A stretch of 64,000 bases of DNA from Setomelanomma holmii (Eukaryota; Ascomycota; Dothideomycetes; Pleosporales; Phaeosphaeriaceae), in NCBI GenBank assembly GCA_010015745.1, contig ML978265.1, positions 38,397 through 102,396 on the forward strand. Direction: 5' to 3'. Shown here one piece after another: positions 1 to 10,935 of this stretch. How positions within the stretch are numbered: the first letter of the stretch is position 1; each line of letters opens with the position of its first letter. The notes under the pieces are model-generated. The model was not told where the DNA came from and searched no databases. It saw only the letters and a list, made by a program, of their open reading frames with translations. Position numbers and translations under genes: made by a program.

Positions 1-249
1 AACGAGAAATCTGTTGCCGGATTGTTCAAGACCATCTTGGACGAGAAGGACGGCTGGCAGGGCGAGAGGGGCAGTGCGGTGCAAGCTAGCGCGGATGCGC
101 TGGAACACGTCAAGGGCGAGGCTGGCCCGGCCATTGCACTGCTAGAGGAGGGCGTCAGCCGGGTCATACTGACGGGCGTGGGCGAGGGTCCAGTGAAGAC
201 CGAAGAGAGTCTCATTGACGAGAAGGGAGAGCCTGTCGCAAATGCATGA
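1..249 (+). CDS. 3' end of an unidentified protein-coding gene
   Basis: Frame 1 is open from the first base to a TGA at 247-249, giving about 82 C-terminal residues. The peptide is acidic and Ala/Gly/Val-rich, with the stretch SRVILTGVGEGPVKTEE near the end. Coding-like composition and the lack of stops suggest a real terminal exon whose start lies outside the window. I do not recognise the family. It converges on the BTB relic downstream, with about 120 bp between them. Confidence 0.55.
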   Translation, partial: NEKSVAGLFKTILDEKDGWQGERGSAVQASADALEHVKGEAGPAIALLEEGVSRVILTGVGEGPVKTEESLIDEKGEPVANA

Positions 250-370
250 AGTCCATCATTCGTAGGTTCAATAATGGTTATGTAGATACCCGCAGATAGA
301 GCTAGGCAGAAAATTCATAAACGGATTCTTCATGGCACTCCCTTCTCTCTTCGTTTGACGCATACTCGTA

Positions 371-1033
371 CTAGCTGCAATTATCGATTGCGCGCTTCTT
401 GTCCGTTGCTCTTGACGAAGCGGTAATCTTACGCCTCCCTCCAATTTCCACAATGAATCTAACTAGGAAATCGTGAGGCAACTGGGCGAAAGACTCCTTT
501 GTATACTCACATGGAGCGGCCATGTAGCAGTCCCACCCAATGCAGTACGTGCCGACAATGAAGTCAAGTACTGGGTCAGTTGTCGGTAGGCTTTTGAAGG
601 CGAAGAGGATCTCTTTGCGATGTAGTAATGTAGGAAGTATAGTGCTTGTAGTGCTTATGATCGACCGCAGGAGGCTCTTGCGGAGGGAAGGGATTAGACG
701 ACGCGGTCGGCGAAGACATAGAGCTTTAGCTTGGTCATATCGGCGCTCCAGCAAACATCGATGTCGTCGGCAGCGCATTCCCATGCCACCTGCCCTGAAG
801 GCAACTTCTGGGCGTGGCGCCATTCTACGAATACGTTGAAGACTGGTGGCTCGACGTCCTTCAAAGAAAATGACACCTTCATTTGCCTTCTTCCACGGGC
901 CATTGAGTGCCTTGCGAAAGTACTCGGAATAGTAGCTCACGAATGATTTAGTGACACCGTACCTCGTCTTCGCGGGTCCAACCTCGATGAGAACATCGTC
1001 CGCCGCTCTACTGCGTGCAATGACGCTGCTTAG
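371..1033 (-). pseudogene. BTB/POZ-domain protein relic with two frame breaks
   Basis: Read on the minus strand, three consecutive segments in two frames together form a typical fungal BTB/POZ protein. The first is DDVLIEVGPAKTRYGVTKSF followed by YYSEYFRKALNGPWKKANEG. After a frame change near 865 comes VEPPVFNVFVEW...KLKLYVFADR. A second change near 695 restores the first frame at LIPSLRKSLLRSI, which runs to a stop at 371. BTB domains mediate dimerisation and often recruit Cullin-3, but this copy cannot make an uninterrupted protein. A short candidate intron (1034-1072) lies upstream, but the only nearby ATG (1111-1113) joins out of frame. Sequencing error is the alternative to pseudogene. 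A second BTB relic lies at 29,103-29,965. Confidence 0.7.
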
Positions 1034-1606
1034 CTGTCAGTCGAACCCTGCCGAATCGACCGCTTGACGTACCTGTACCGCGGGCTTCCAGCCGCCGTCT
1101 GCTCCTGCCTCATGTTGGGCTGTCTACAGCAGGAGTTATGCCACAATAGGCGTTGTGGTAGAAGTTCGGACGCTGAAAAAGAGTTGAGGCTACGTCTGGG
1201 AGTTTGGAGCAGCTTGTGATGTGGGGGCAGGATCGTAGAGACGAGGATGAAAAGGTCAAGACTTACGCAAGTGGCGGAAAGGTGGAGAGAGAAGGCACGA
1301 AGAAGCCCCAAGGTGCCTTCCCTGGAGCCTGAGCGGTGAGGATAGGAAGGAGCGCTCTAGCATATCAACGCTAGCCATGAGAAACACAGATAACATTAGA
1401 GTCTTGCATGGGGAGTAGATGCGACAATGATTGTAGATATGACAGCAACACAAGATACAACGTCGCTGTGAACATGGCAGTCAACGTACCCCATGAGCAC
1501 AACAACTGTGGCTGAAGAAAACACGAAAACGCCCTACGCCATGGTATAAGAGCGTCCAATATACAATGCTGTAAAGGAAACAAGTGCAAATGGCGAGACT
1601 ACGCGA

Positions 1607-2469
1607 CTAGTCTAGCACGACTGCCAGAATGATGATGACCAGCACGATAGCCAAGATGAGCAGCAGAATGCATGCCTTGCTCCGCGCGCTCTTCTGGTAA
1701 TTGCTCGCCTGCTTCAGATTCACATGAGCGCCTCGTGACGCATCGTGGGTCACCCCAACATTCTCCTCGATAATGTCCAGTTGCGCTCCCTGCTCATGGA
1801 CCATGTGGGCTACATCGCGGAACAATTCGTTCAGTTCGCCGACGCTCTGCTCTATGTTGCGGATCTCCGATTCGCGCTCAATGATGAGGGATTCTTGGAA
1901 GTCGACTTCCTCCTGGTTCGCGAGTCGTAGCTGCTCCTGCTCTTGCTGCTGGCCAAAATCTCCCCCTCGCTCCTCACTCGGGGACTGTGCGTCGAGAGCT
2001 GCGCGAGCAGCTTGTGCTGACGCTTTCTCCTTCTCGAGAGCGGCCTTCTGAAGCTGTTGGAATTCGGTGAGGGATGCGCGGAACTCGCGCTGTAGCTTGG
2101 ACTGTGTGAACCTCTGCGAAGGCTGCCGTTCGTTAGTTATTGGTCATGTCACAGGCAATCGCAGGTGCATACCCCAACGTCGGGCCATGTCGTGATCTTC
2201 TTCACGCCCTCTCCAATTTCCTTAAACTTGTCCGATGTCTCCTCAACGGTAGTCTTTACCCGTTCGCGCACTCGTGCTGTCTCGTGCTTTGTACCAAGCT
2301 TGGCGATCTCTGTCGATAAGCGCGCAACGTTGCGTGTGAGAGCGAAGAGGTCGTCTGAGAGCTTGTTGGCGAAGTCGCGGAACTCTGGATCATCGGCATA
2401 CTGAGGGTCGTCCTCCCGGCGCCAAGTTGTGGGTTGAGACTCGAGGTTGGATGAATGCTGGAAAGACAT
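1607..2469 (-). CDS. pep12: Syntaxin-like Qa-SNARE Pep12 (endosome/vacuole fusion)
   Basis: There are two exons, 2469-2173 and 2122-1607, with an intron of 50 bp (gtatgc...cggcag), giving about 270 residues. The N-terminal part (QPTTWRREDDPQYADDPEFR, then VRERVKTTVEETSDKFKEIG) matches the Habc region of fungal Pep12. The C-terminal third holds a SNARE coiled coil (IIERESEIRNIEQSVGELNE...IEENVGVTHDASRG). A single C-terminal membrane anchor (ILLLILAIVLVIIILAVVLD) follows, ending exactly at the stop, as expected of a tail-anchored SNARE. Known role: Qa-SNARE for fusion of Golgi-derived vesicles with late endosomes/vacuoles. The start is the only ATG that gives the conserved N-terminus. Confidence 0.9.
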
Positions 2470-2865
2470 GCTGCGCGAATGGGGGTCCTGAGCCTGGACA
2501 AGAGGCAGTGAATAGCCAGAGTGACGCTCGATGGCAATGCGATCGGTCTTTGGAGATGTGGGAGCCTAGAAAGTGCGGACCTGGGGTGGAGAATGTTGCC
2601 GCCTGTGCGAAGAGGTTGGTGGTCGGCTGCTGGGCGTGCCTGGCTATGACGACGCCGCACGTGTGCGCATGGACCCTGGTAGCTCACCCGGCCGCGCCAC
2701 TTTGTATTTGTTTAACTTGAACAAAAGTGAAGCCTTTCAACGCGACTTTCCGTCCCACTTCTTTTCACGCATTGTCAGACCCCTCCACACTCTTTTCCAG
2801 GCCATGGTAGAAGATACCCGCTGATCCACGCCCTCATACTCGACTCAACTTCAACCTAACGCGCC

Positions 2866-4893
2866 ATGGCTTTGGCACCACTCGGCGTGCATGTGCGCCC
2901 ATATCGCGATTATTTGACCCCGGCACTGCACCGGCGGTTTAGCAAGGCCAGTCGATATACGCTGCTGCTGTGCTATGTCACGGCATGTATTATGGGAGAA
3001 TGGGACAACCGTGAGTGTGCCAGCCTCGCGCTCATCATCATACATTGCTAACATTCGAATAGCTCTCTGGCTTTGGTTCCCAATCGGCCCCACGGGCATT
3101 CGCACTCTACTCATCTTCCTTCCCGCCCTCGTTGTATACGTCCTCCGCGTCGCACAATGGCACGTCGGTGAGCGCCAGACGTTGACACGCGCCGAAACCT
3201 TCCAAAAGTACTTCTTACGCAAGTCGACCTTCCTCACCCTCGTCTTCTATGCCTTTTCTGCCTGGCTGTATGGCGAGGTATACATTTGGTCACGGACAAG
3301 CGCAAGCAAACTAGGGCTCACCGACATCGGACGCGCACACGAGCGACTGAAGCTGAATGAGAGACCGCTGTTTCTGCGCTTCCTGTTCCTTGTCCTGGCG
3401 GTGGCGCAGACGGGGTTCCACTTGTGGGATGATTACGACTCCATCGACGTGCCAGCCATGAAGCCCAAGAAAGGAAGCGATGATACAGCGTCTGCAGTAC
3501 CGGTCCGGAGCACTCCCAATCCCAGGCATCTTCTTGCGAAGAAGTTCCCAAGCATGGTCGCAACTTCCGGAACCCTCAGTGCGGCATCGTTGGTTGTCGG
3601 GGCTTTATTCTACTTCGTTGGTCCTCGACACCTCATTTGGAACTACTATTACAGCTTCAGCCGGTACTTCATCAGCCTCTCGAAAACGTCCAAGCCGACC
3701 GGGTTGGCGCCTTTCATGCCGCTCGTGTTTGGATTCCTTGCGGAAGGCACGCTGCTTGTACTCCTATGGCAATTTGTCAACAGGGCGTTCGATCTCTACA
3801 TTGCGCAGGAACCTCTGAAGAATGACAAGCCAATTACTGGTGACTCCACAGATCCCAATGGAACACTCCTGAACGGGCTGAAGTCGAAGAAGGAGGCCGT
3901 CAGGGTATGTGAAAAAGTCCATTGAAGCTGGCGTGAAGCTCTAACCACTTGCAGGCGATCGCATTCTGGGAATTGGCCCTCATCACTGACTCCTTTCCCG
4001 ACCGTCGCAAGACCCTCTATGGCGAGCTTGAGCGGAAAAAGGCACCTACCTTCCAACAAGTTACGGATATATGCCTTGCCGAGATCAAGCTTCTCATCGA
4101 GCGCGTGAGTATTGGTCTAGATCCAAGCTACAATCCCAAGCCTTCGAGCAGTTCTCAACAACCTACTGCGCCGGTCAACCTTGTACCTCAGATCGCGCAA
4201 CCGCTCAAGAACGACAAGCAGGTTGTTGCAATGGCCCCCACACCTACTTCGCGCTGGGAACAAGTTGAGGCAACAGCTGCCGGGCTTGCAAAGTCTCATA
4301 GTGCGCCTGCTAATTCGCGGCAAGCATACGGCCGGGAAGCTCTCAACAAGGGTATGAAGAAAGCACAGCAAGGTGCACAACAAGCTGAGTCTGTCGTCTC
4401 AACCTACTGGAACAAACTTCTGTCCTCCTGGTTTGGCTACCCTTTCCGACATTCCCTTCAACGTACCGCCAGCGTGGTCATCCTCGGCGCTCCTTACTCC
4501 CGCATATCCCTGATGTGCAATGCTGTTACTGCATCCACCAACCTTGCCACATTCTCGTTAAAACAAGATGAGCTCGGTCGTTTCCACGAGGGCGTCCCAC
4601 AGATGATCCGCATCTTCACGACTGCCATACAAAAGTTGGACGAGTATATGGCCGAGGTTGAGATTCATTGGAGCGACTACGATACTCGCAGGAAGCCTGC
4701 GGCTGATCGGAGAAAGGTGCCGCAGGTAGAAGAAGTTCGGGAGTGCATTCGGGATGGTCTTGAGAAGATTCTGGGCAGCTTCAACGAGTATCTCGGGGGC
4801 ATGGGGCTTAGCAAACTGGATATATTGGAGGCTAAGAAGGCTGCTGGGGCTTCAAGAGGGCCGGAAATGCTTCAAGCAAGTGCAGCAAGATGA
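2866..4893 (+). CDS. ndc1: Nuclear pore / spindle pole body membrane protein Ndc1
   Basis: Three exons, 2866-3010, 3063-3904 and 3955-4893, are joined by introns of 52 and 50 bp with good GT-AG signals, giving 641 residues. The N-terminal half carries several membrane segments (for example YTLLLCYVTACIMG, TLLIFLPALVVYVLRVA, FLFLVLAVAQTGFHLW and MVATSGTLSAASLVVGALFY). The C-terminal half is soluble and predicted cytosolic/nucleoplasmic, as in the Ndc1/Nup family. Known role: it anchors nuclear pore complexes and, in fungi, helps insert the spindle pole body into the nuclear envelope. The start ATG (gcgccATGg) lies 396 bp from the divergent pep12 start. The assignment rests on topology and remembered family similarity; length fits fungal Ndc1. 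Confidence 0.85.
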
Positions 4894-7112
4894 TGGACAA
4901 ATTTGGGCCTGGCAAGTGATATGACGGAAGACCACGGTACTCGATCGGAAAACGTAACTGATACCCAATCAAACTTCACTATGCACTGTATGATTCCCGA
5001 TGCTATATCTAAATGATGTTCTACCATCATCAAACAAGCACAGCCCCAATGAGGAAAGAGCAGGATCAATCAAGTACGCATAGGCAATACCTCAAGTGGT
5101 CCTATCAGACCACCAAGGCTCACAGTCGGAGCAGAAAGGCAAATGTACGTCACCCTTACTCGTCGATGCGTGCTTTTCTGGAAGACTTCCAGAAGCAATC
5201 TACACGGCTCAGTGTCCCGGTAGTAAATCCCGACCGAGCAAGTGCAGCTTCGAGAAAGTACGCATGTAATCAAGGGCACCCTACATGAACGGGTGCACAC
5301 GTGGGTGTCGGCTGCCGTCTTTCGCAATACCTTCTCCACAAGTCCTCTCATGGGGCATGTTAGCCAGGATATACAGCCGATGCCATGGGATGCGTAAGCG
5401 TTAGTCGTCGCGTCAAGTCAGGGACCGCTATGATTTTGCCTCAAGGGGATATTCGGCGACACGGGGCTGTCCAGCCTTGCACAGCGCTGGCTGATAGTGG
5501 TCGATTGCTCAGAGAATTGTCAATCTACCCTGTTGGGCTCGACGTGGTCGCTTTCAGCTCTTTGAGGGCTGCCAACCTGCTTGTAGACGGCGCTCATGAC
5601 ATTGCCTAAATCAGTCATGAACCGAGTCATGACAACTGAAGCAGAGTCGTTCTTGACTCGGACTGAGCACGACCAGTGGCCATGTGTGTGGACGATGTCG
5701 TGAAGATCCTACTACGAGTTTCACGCCTGAGGCATGAACCATCGCGCCGAGCTTTCCTGAAATTTCACAGTGCGGCCCCTTTTCTGCTGACGAGTTGGTT
5801 TGCCATGTCACTCTGAAGGTATTCGAGTCAAGCTTTGAACGGTGGTCACGCGTAAGCTACCAACGTGTCACTCAAGCCTGGATGCAACTTTGACCTCATC
5901 ATTATCGAGCGACATACTCCGCAAAGCTTATGTCCTCATCTTCTTCAGAAACGCCAATTCAGAGCAAGAACGAATTTCACAGGTAAGAGTGCTGGTACAC
6001 GCCGGCTACCGTCGGAAACCTTGTCAGTGAGTGCTAGTTTGCCATCATACTGTCCACTTCGGAGGCAATGTCCAGGGGTGCGAATACATGCCACGGGGCA
6101 ACCTCGCTGCGAGGCTTCCTTGCGTTTGGCAATTTTGTTGAAGCCTTTTCACGTGGAGAGCCGACATACGCATACAACAATGATACTTAGCCTCGGCCTA
6201 CGCTTCAGTGAAGTAACGCATACTTCTCCGACATCATTTGAACTTGTATATGACAAACTTCAGCCATCTTATCCGATGCAATTATCGTCAGGTGTTTGCA
6301 GCTTTGGCATGACCCGAGGATGCGGAAGGTCTGGCGGAGACGGCGCCGGAGTCGACGTGACTAGATCGTTGAGCAACGGAGTTGAATTTTGGTTTGCGCC
6401 GTTACCGAGATCGTATCGTATACGACGTGGTAGCGGTCGGAGCACGCAAATGGTGTGCGATGGCTTCTTTGGTGTCAGTAAAGAAGAGACGTCCTTTCCA
6501 TCGAGGGCCGTGCAATCAGTATGACAGCTTCAAGAAGACCTAGCTATAAGGTCTAGTCGCGCGTGTCCTGACAGAGTGGTCAAGATTAGGTTTGTTAGGT
6601 GAGACGAATGGCTTGCATAGCGTGCAGCGGCCATTCCCTCGGGTCCGTGGAAGCCAAAAGTCGTCTCGCCGTGCGAGTGTCATTGACAGCTGGTTACTGG
6701 ATGGCGCAGATAGTGGAACGTATACAGTTTGTGAGTACCCGGCGTGTCTGTTGCCGCAAATGGGGTCCGATGAGAGCAGCAAATGTCACCGGCTGCTCAA
6801 ATCTATGAACGAAGGGATGTCCGCAACGAGACATGTCGAAATGCCTCCGATGGCTTGACTTGATGTCAAGTATGCGGAGAACAAGATGGGGTTGTTGCAA
6901 CGTCAATGAGGCGTCAGGTTTTGTCCTAGACAACACCAATGTTGTGCGATTTATGTTACATTTACATACTGTTACAGTGTCATGATTGCGTCAGAGCATG
7001 CAGTCACGACCAGACCGCCTCAGACTGCTCAGAAGCTATGTGTGAAGATGAGGAGTGTGTGGTCGGTCACGAAAGTGACTTGGTAGCAGCGTGTAGAGAC
7101 GCGAAGCAGAGT
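4894..7112. other. Gene-free stretch, 2.2 kb
   Basis: Several frames stay open for 60-220 codons (for example 5865-6524 on plus), but none has recognisable domains, conserved composition or splice-joined extensions. They overlap one another on both strands as chance ORFs do. I see no tRNA, clear terminal repeats or transposase remains. The downstream regions of ndc1 and of the DUF1279 gene on the other strand meet here. Confidence 0.5.
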
Positions 7113-7918
7113 CTACGCGGTCTTGGGCTTTTTCTTGCCGATGTCATAGCCCCATTTCCGCAGAGTCTTGACAACCTTGGGAAGGACAGCGGCGGTTAGT
7201 GGAACTCGGATGAAGATGAAGGATTTGTGAACAATGTAGGCCAGGCCAAGCTGCGTCCATATTGCTGCATCCTTGGTCAGCCAGCGTCAAGCATGCACAT
7301 ATACGGAAGGGTCTCACAAGCATCTGCGCCACTGCGGATAGCTACTTCGGCGGCGCTGAGATCTCCCTCCCGTGCAGTGGCCTCAGCAACATCCTCGGTC
7401 GCCGCTGCTTCTGCAGACCTCTTGCCCGCCTCTGGGAAGGCTGCCCGCACTACGGTCCAGAAGGCGTTCTTGACCACATCCTCGTAGTGGCCTATCCTGT
7501 CCGTGCCGAGCAGGCGCACCGCCAGGAAGCAGAAGGGAAAGTCCAGCACAGACAGAGCGAAATAAACACCCACAGCCGTCCAGCCATACTCGCGCGAGAG
7601 TTTCTTTAGTCGCTGCGACAGTGAAAGGGCGGGCTCAGGGCTGCCTAGATGTGGCGTAGGGTTGATCTGCGGTGACGGCGTCTTGTCGCTCTTGAAGCGC
7701 AGGGAGCGCATGCGGCGGGCGAGGGCGGATCGCTGGCATCGGGCGAGTATGAGGCTGCCGTGCTCGAGTGACGACTGCGCAAGTCCGGGGCCCGCTGCTG
7801 GTCGTGAAGCCGCGAAGAAGGTGCGTACGAGGAACGTTGTTGGGCGGCCGGCGGAGGCCTGCGCAGAGCCGCGCGACAAGAGCTGCTCAGTCCAGATTCG
7901 TGCAATGCGCGTCTTCAT
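7113..7918 (-). CDS. DUF1279 / FAM210-like mitochondrial membrane protein
   Basis: Two exons, 7918-7318 and 7264-7113, are joined by an intron of 53 bp (gtgaga...atgcag), giving 250 residues. The first ~100 residues are Arg/Ser/Ala-rich with few acids, resembling a mitochondrial presequence. The DUF1279 core follows: LKKLSREYGWTAVGVYFALS, then VLDFPFCFLAVRLLG with a membrane segment, GHYEDVVKNAFWTVV, a less conserved Ala/Glu-rich loop, and across the intron IWTQLGLAYIVHKSFIFIRV and PLTAAVLPKVVKTLRKWG, with a Lys-rich tail. Family members (yeast Nat2-type, animal FAM210) are mitochondrial proteins of poorly defined function; the role here is inferred only from the domain. Splicing out the intron is needed to restore the conserved C-terminus. 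Confidence 0.85.
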
Positions 7919-10402
7919 TGCTGAGGGAGTACAGGTAGCAACGACCGGGCGGATGGGTGCTCACGTGGGGCGGGCGGTTTCATCAACCGTTGCAACAATT
8001 TGTTTGAGTGAAGAGCCTGAGAAGTCGTCAGGGTCCACGGCAACGGCCAGCCCGACCTCTGCGCATACGTCACGTGCACGTCTTCACAAACCTTATGCCC
8101 TCAGGCACTGCATCAACGCACCAGTGTCACACGCGAGTTTCTTCCTCGAGAAATGTCATCTTCCAGGCGCCTGGTTATACCGTGGGTGCTGCCCTTTCCA
8201 ATGCTGCTCTCATTTCCGAGCAGGGCGCCGTTCAACTCAAGCTCCATCGCGATCGGACGTCATGGCCGGCTGCCCCGGTCGTGCATGACTAATTCAGGCC
8301 TCCGATACCTTCTAGCCTCTTCAGGCCTGCGCACATTCGCTCTCAGCAATCGACGAGGCTGTCTATGGGGTGAGCGCTCGACTAGGCTAGTCACACGAGC
8401 TACCGCAGCCATAACTCCGACGAAGAGCTCAGCAACCCGCACTTGCAGTACCATGATTTTGCTGGCGGTGGAGCACCTTGACATTGTGGATGAGAAACAT
8501 GGCGGAAACTGGTGTTCTTACCTCAGACGTGCATATTCCCCACGCTGTCTCGACGCATGTTGCCTGCTGCTCTCCGTCCCAGAAGGCCGACTCGAACAGG
8601 CAAGGCGAAACGCAGTCGACGGGAACTCCTGGCAAAACGTGGGCAGCCTGCAGTGCGCCCGAGGCATCCTTTCTCGTCTCGCTTGTACACTTACCACGTA
8701 CTGTACATGGAGGCATAAACTACCGAGCATGGGCTGCAACGAGCAATGCCAGGTTTGCCTGCCCAACTGTGGCGCCGTCTGCCTGTCTTGAACTTTAAAG
8801 ATTGCAGCACCATTGGCGATCGCCTGCCGCTGCTATGACCTTCTCGTACCACTCTGTGCTGTGTTTCTGAATTCTAAACTGCGGGTCACGACGCGTAGCC
8901 TTCGCGACGGTGCTGCTCCAACTCAATTTTGCACATATGCGAGCCTCCTTCTCGGGTCACTGGTGGCGCTGCAGTGGAGCGCATTCCGACACATCTATGT
9001 CGCGCTTTGAGGGCCAAGCTGGTATCGACCCTGAACTTGGACGTCTATCCTACACGCGACAGCGCGCATCTCGCCGGGCGCGGAAGCATGTCGAGTAATG
9101 ACGGCCGTCGTTGGCGTGGGATGTGGGTGGTGCCGCAAAGACGTTCGAGGTTTTGCGGGCTCTAACTGCTCCCAACGTCTCTCATTAGCCTAATCCGACC
9201 TGACACGGTTCCACATGGGCTTCGCTGCATTGGGGCTTCTCGACTCGAGTGGTCCGCTCTGCTCGATAGGTATCCCGTTTTCTGGTGCTGCACTTCTCGG
9301 CAGGCCGTCCCACTGCCGAAGGTCCACCTGGGCTGTCGTGTCCTGAAAGACGCATGTCCTGATTCCTATTGCAGAGAACTTATGCTCTCGCTACCGGCAA
9401 CTAACCTGAATACCTGCCGATTCTCAGGGTCACGTGCGCACTCTAGTCGACGAACACCTGCACCTAGGATGGACTGCCTCGGAAGCTCTGCCAATGTCGC
9501 GACACCTTCTTGCCTCGCCCCATGAGCGCTGGTGTTCCCGTCATTATTTGGCCGCACGCTCACGTTCTCCCAACTAACTGCATGCAGCATTACCTCCAGC
9601 ACGCACGGCTCGGTGGTCTGCTGCGGGGCCTGCGAAGGTTTGCAAAGTTTCGGCGTTACAGCAACCCTGCTACCGCACCAGTCTCAAACTTCGAGCTACC
9701 GGCATCGAGCTGATGATTGACCGATGACATTATTCATCTACCTGGACATATATGGCCCTGACCAAGGGTTGCGCCTTTGCCCTTATTGGCTGCCTGTCAC
9801 GAGTAGTTCTTGAGCACTTTAACGTTCCAGAGGAACGGACGGACCTATGCTTTGCGCCAGAATAGCGTCGTGCATCGCACACCTGGTGGCTCGGCTGAAC
9901 TCTGCTGTCCATCTCTCCCCCTTGCAAACGCTCGGCGCCGTTCTTCAGTACCTGGTCCGCCAGGGTTCTGGCCGCACGCAAAGGTCGGACGGATAGTCCG
10001 CAGCCTGGTGTCACAACCATTCCTTCGCTTGACAACTTGAGAGCGCCCAAAACGGCACACTCCCGGGGCCAATTGTTTGAGGCTTCGATTAAGCTCTCAC
10101 CCTACGCGACTGCATGAGTCTCTCCACGTGGGTTCCATCTCATTTTCGAACGCCCTATTTATATGCTTTGCTATATAACCTTTGTACCCGCACTGTCCCG
10201 CAGCTGTCTCTCTCTATTTTCACATCACGATCCTCGCTGTCTGCAGAAGTCAATATACCACCAATTCGTCTAGCACCCAACATTGCCGCATCCTTGAGCC
10301 CCTACTACGCCCAAAGAACACTTCAACCTGCCGTTCACCAGTTCCCTACTTCCTTTCTTGAACTAGCCTTATCTGGAGCAATTTATCGTACATTCAGACG
10401 AC
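7919..10402. other. Gene-free stretch, 2.5 kb
   Basis: Only overlapping short ORFs on both strands are present (the longest about 210 codons at 8153-8791). None has a domain I recognise or a plausible splice structure. The last ~250 bp serve as promoter and leader of the small gene at 10,403. No repeat ends or tRNA were found by eye. Confidence 0.5.
10156..10180 (+). promoter_or_regulatory. TATA-like elements upstream of the 10,403 gene
   Basis: TATTTATA (10,156-10,163) and CTATATAACC (10,171-10,180) lie about 225-245 bp before the ATG. A pyrimidine-rich leader (ctgtctctctctatttt) follows. This arrangement is common in fungal promoters and supports transcription of the small downstream ORF. 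The site is predicted from sequence alone. Confidence 0.4.
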
Positions 10403-10687
10403 ATGGGTGGTAACACAGAATATATAGCAGGCCACGGCTACCTCTCGCTCGGTCAGGCTGTTCACGTAGCTCAAAATAGCGAAGGAGGAGTTGATCAACA
10501 AGTTGCCGGATTTTTAGAACGAAAACTTGCAGTTGTTTGGGCCAAACTCAACGCTCAGCCGACCACATACGTATTGCCGTCAGACGAGTTCGCTCTTCTC
10601 AACTACTATCGAACCCGTTTTGGAGACAACGAGATCGTCAGAAGCGCCACGAAGCGGTTCTGGGACAACCATAAAGGCGCACAATAA
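10403..10687 (+). CDS. Small hypothetical protein, 94 aa
   Basis: A single open frame runs from ATG (context acgacATGg) to TAA. The protein is soluble and of mixed composition, without a signal peptide or membrane segment: it starts MGGNTEYIAGHGYLSLGQAV, has a probable helical stretch (VDQQVAGFLERKLAVVWAKL), and ends with a basic helix (TRFGDNEIVRSATKRFWDNH). TATA-like elements and a CT-rich leader lie upstream. I do not recognise the family. The balanced composition and promoter make it more credible than other short ORFs nearby, but it could be lineage-specific. The downstream PNGase A-like gene starts 248 bp after its stop, on the same strand. Confidence 0.55.
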   Translation: MGGNTEYIAGHGYLSLGQAVHVAQNSEGGVDQQVAGFLERKLAVVWAKLNAQPTTYVLPSDEFALLNYYRTRFGDNEIVRSATKRFWDNHKGAQ

Positions 10688-10935
10688 CAGCGCCTTCTTA
10701 GGTCTTGAAGCCATTTTTCTTTCAGATCAAGGTAAACACCGACGGAATTGGTACGACACCGCCAAACTGACCCAAAATTAGACCGCAACCCTACATTGAA
10801 CTTGCCTTTCTTTGTGGCGTTTGACAGAATATCCGATACCAGCATTCCTGCACGATACCTCTGGCGACGGTGTTGACGGCGTTCGCCTGTACGCAGGCCT
10901 TCATTTTGTTGAATTTCTTGAAAGTCATTGAAAGA

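Noticed and set aside
5865..6524. 219-codon ORF on plus in the 4.9-7.1 kb gap
   Set aside because: No domain, odd composition (many Arg, Ser, Cys), overlapping ORFs on the other strand, and no splice or promoter support.
8153..8791. 212-codon ORF on plus
   Set aside because: Three plus frames and two minus frames are open over the same interval, as expected by chance in GC-balanced DNA; nothing recognisable in the peptide.
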